A stretch of 7,033 bases of DNA from assembly GCA_003157225.1 (NCBI GenBank), contig PMIZ01000308.1:1-7033 (forward strand), in the 5' to 3' direction. The DNA is from Actinomycetota bacterium. Lineage in GTDB: Bacteria > Actinomycetota > Thermoleophilia > RBG-16-64-13. The notes below the pieces were generated by a model. That model was not told the origin of the DNA and searched no databases. It saw nothing but the letters and a program-made list of their open reading frames with translations. The position numbers were made by a program, and so were the translations under genes. Shown here one piece after another: positions 5,559 to 7,033 of this stretch (the first letter of the stretch is position 1; each line of letters opens with the position of its first letter).

Positions 5559-6033
5559 ACACGTCGAACAGTACCGTCGCCCTCCAGCCGCCCTCGGGCT
5601 CCTGCACTACCAGGAGCTGATGGTAGGTGACCGCTTTCACCTCGGATAGGAGGGTGTGCCGGGTGGGGTCGGCTTTTTCGCCGTGTAGTTCTGCCGACAC
5701 CTGCAGCCCGGAGCCCGCCTGTTCGACTGAGACGGCGGCCCGAGCGGCGACGAACCCGCCGGTCGAGAACCGGTAGAGAGCTTCCGAGAGCAAAGCCCTC
5801 AGCGCGTCGGCCGCCGACGGGCCCTCTACTTTTATGGTCTCCGCATGTGCCGTGCCGAAGTCGGTTATCTCCGCCAGTTGGTCGTAGAGAGCGAAGAGCG
5901 CATTCTCGAACAGCGTGGGGAGATCCGCCCCCCATACTTCCAGGAAGAGGTCGGCGGGGTGGTCGAGCTCGGCATAGAATGCGTCCCGCCCATCAGGATC
6001 CCATCGTTTGGAACTCTCAGTCTCTCCGGTCAT
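5557..6033 (-). CDS. Archease, RtcB-activating protein
   Basis: This is a 158-residue archease. Characteristic motifs are the early LDHPADL (23-29, for the usual DHTAD-type motif) followed by VWGADLPTLFENA, the central LLSEALYRF (81-89), the EVKAVTYHQL segment (131-140), and the C-terminal VLFDV with an acidic residue (D157) next to the end. Archease helps RtcB become guanylylated and allows multiple turnover, with acidic residues coordinating metal. The first 19 residues precede the core and are polar; no other start codon exists between ATG 6033 and the core, so the start is fixed despite a weak Shine-Dalgarno (AGG just before the ATG). The start overlaps the 3' end of lon by 17 nt, implying translational coupling. 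A Pro in place of Thr in the DHTAD-type motif is a mild variation. Confidence 0.93.
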   Translation of the reverse strand: MTGETESSKRWDPDGRDAFYAELDHPADLFLEVWGADLPTLFENALFALYDQLAEITDFGTAHAETIKVEGPSAADALRALLSEALYRFSTGGFVAARAAVSVEQAGSGLQVSAELHGEKADPTRHTLLSEVKAVTYHQLLVVQEPEGGWRATVLFDV

Positions 6034-7033
6034 CCTGGTTCGGCGGACAGAGCGCCGCCGCCTTGCGCCTCACGGGTGTGACCAACGTCTGCTCGAGCAC
6101 CGAGTTCACGTGCTCTGCATAGCACAGCTGCAGGCCGGTCAGCACCGTGTCCTCTCGGATCTCGTCGATGTCGGCCTGGTTCCGGTCGGGAAGGAACACC
6201 CGCGTGATGCCCGCTGCCCGGGCGGCCAGGACCTTCTCCTTGATACCGCCCACCGGCAATATCTGCCCAGTGAGGGTGACCTCGCCGGTCATGGCGACGT
6301 TCGGGTCGACGGCCCGGCCGGACACCATGCTTGCCAGGGCGACGGTCATAGCCACGCCCGCCGAAGGCCCGTCCTTGGGCACCGCTCCGGCCGGGACGTG
6401 AACATGGATGTCGTGCTTCTGGAAGAACTCCGGATCGGCGCCGAGGGACTCCGCCGCGCTGCGCACGTATGTGAGGGCGGCCTGCGCCGACTCCTTCATG
6501 ACGTCGCCCAGTTGCCCGGTGAGAATGAGATGGCCCGCGCCGGGCATGGCCCGCGCCTCGATGAAGAGGATGTCGCCGCCGGTCGGGGTCCAGGCCAGAC
6601 CCGTGGAGACGCCCGGTTCGCTCGTCCGGCGCTTGGTCTCGCGAAAGACCTTCTTCCTGCCTAGGAAAGCCGCTAGCTGCTTCTCGGTGACAGTGAGCCG
6701 GGTGCGTCCCTCTTCGGCCACCATCCGCGCGAACTTGCGCGCGACAGTGCCTATCTGGCGCTCGAGTCCACGAACGCCGGCCTCCCGGGTATAGCCCTCG
6801 ATGATCTCCCGAAGAGCGGCGTCGGTCATCTTCACCTGGTTGCTCTTGAGCCCATTGCGCTCCACCTGTCTGGGGACGAGGTAGCGCTTGGCGATGTGCA
6901 GCTTCTCCTCCTCGGTGTAGCCGGCGATGGAGATGATCTCCATGCGATCGCGCAGCGGACCGGGGATGGTATCGAGCACGTTCGCCGTGCAGATGAACAT
7001 CACCCGGGAAAGGTCGAAGGGCAGGTCGAGGTA
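6017..7033 (-). CDS. lon: ATP-dependent protease Lon, C-terminal part (cut by window edge)
   Basis: This is the C-terminal 338 residues of Lon, open to the window end; the N-terminal substrate-binding and Walker A/B regions lie outside. Residues run from YLDLPFDLSR into the AAA+ sensor-1 segment VMFICTANVLDT (11-22) and the conserved PGPLRDRME. Sensor 2 is GVRGLERQIG near 86-95. The S16 protease domain occupies about 130-315, with catalytic Ser224 in DGPSAG and catalytic Lys267 in GGIKEKVLAA, 43 residues apart as in E. coli Lon. Lon is a cytoplasmic hexameric protease that unfolds and degrades damaged or regulatory proteins. The frame continues upstream of GTG 7003 without a stop, so that codon is not a start. 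The last 25 or so residues are variable and polar, and their codons overlap the archease start. Its promoter is not in the window. Confidence 0.96.
   Translation of the reverse strand, partial: YLDLPFDLSRVMFICTANVLDTIPGPLRDRMEIISIAGYTEEEKLHIAKRYLVPRQVERNGLKSNQVKMTDAALREIIEGYTREAGVRGLERQIGTVARKFARMVAEEGRTRLTVTEKQLAAFLGRKKVFRETKRRTSEPGVSTGLAWTPTGGDILFIEARAMPGAGHLILTGQLGDVMKESAQAALTYVRSAAESLGADPEFFQKHDIHVHVPAGAVPKDGPSAGVAMTVALASMVSGRAVDPNVAMTGEVTLTGQILPVGGIKEKVLAARAAGITRVFLPDRNQADIDEIREDTVLTGLQLCYAEHVNSVLEQTLVTPVRRKAAALCPPNQDDRRD

Noticed and set aside
5546..5935. Upstream extension of the rtcB reading frame by 130 residues
   Set aside because: This stretch is the archease gene in another frame. 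The translated extension is Arg/Gly-rich and unlike RtcB, and ATG 5545 has an ideal ribosome binding site and family-typical length.
6008..6664. 218-residue plus-strand frame over archease and lon
   Set aside because: It is antisense to the conserved S16 protease domain of Lon, and its composition is that of a shadow frame.

Overview
The window is GC-rich bacterial chromosome with tightly packed genes, frequent GTG starts, strong GGAGG-type ribosome binding sites and no tRNA, rRNA, CRISPR array or transposase. Gene content and style fit a high-GC, possibly deep-branching Actinomycetota or similar lineage. This placement is a guess from codon choice and protein flavour, not from a marker gene.

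The left half (about 55-3627) reads rightward and looks like one operon. A sigma70-like promoter with an inverted repeat over its -10 region drives a small Arg/Asp-rich protein. A PHP-family metallo-phosphoesterase follows, then the complete three-gene AmmeMemoRadiSam set: amrS (radical SAM enzyme), amrB (MEMO1/LigB-like) and amrA (AMMECR1). Gaps are 3 and 14 nt and the last junction overlaps by 1 nt. The shared biochemical role of the AmrS/AmrB/AmrA trio is still not firmly established. A PHP hydrolase directly upstream makes it a candidate partner.

The oddest part of the window is at 331-487. A long, almost continuous hairpin, with 13-nt and 18-nt perfect arms, lies between the small gene and the conserved PHP domain. 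The PHP domain has no ATG, GTG or TTG start at the expected place just after the hairpin, so the frame stays open through the hairpin from GTG codons at 294 or 318.

A single gene for an unrecognised, basic, largely helical protein (3689-4129, +) follows and ends tail-to-tail with the leftward genes, overlapping rtcB by 30 nt.

The right half (4100-7033) reads leftward: the C-terminal part of Lon protease (cut by the window edge), archease, then rtcB. Archease starts inside the 3' end of lon, and the rtcB ribosome binding site covers the archease stop. RtcB and archease are a known pair in 3'-phosphate RNA ligation. Placing them behind lon ties RNA repair to protein quality control in one transcription unit, which suggests a stress-response role.
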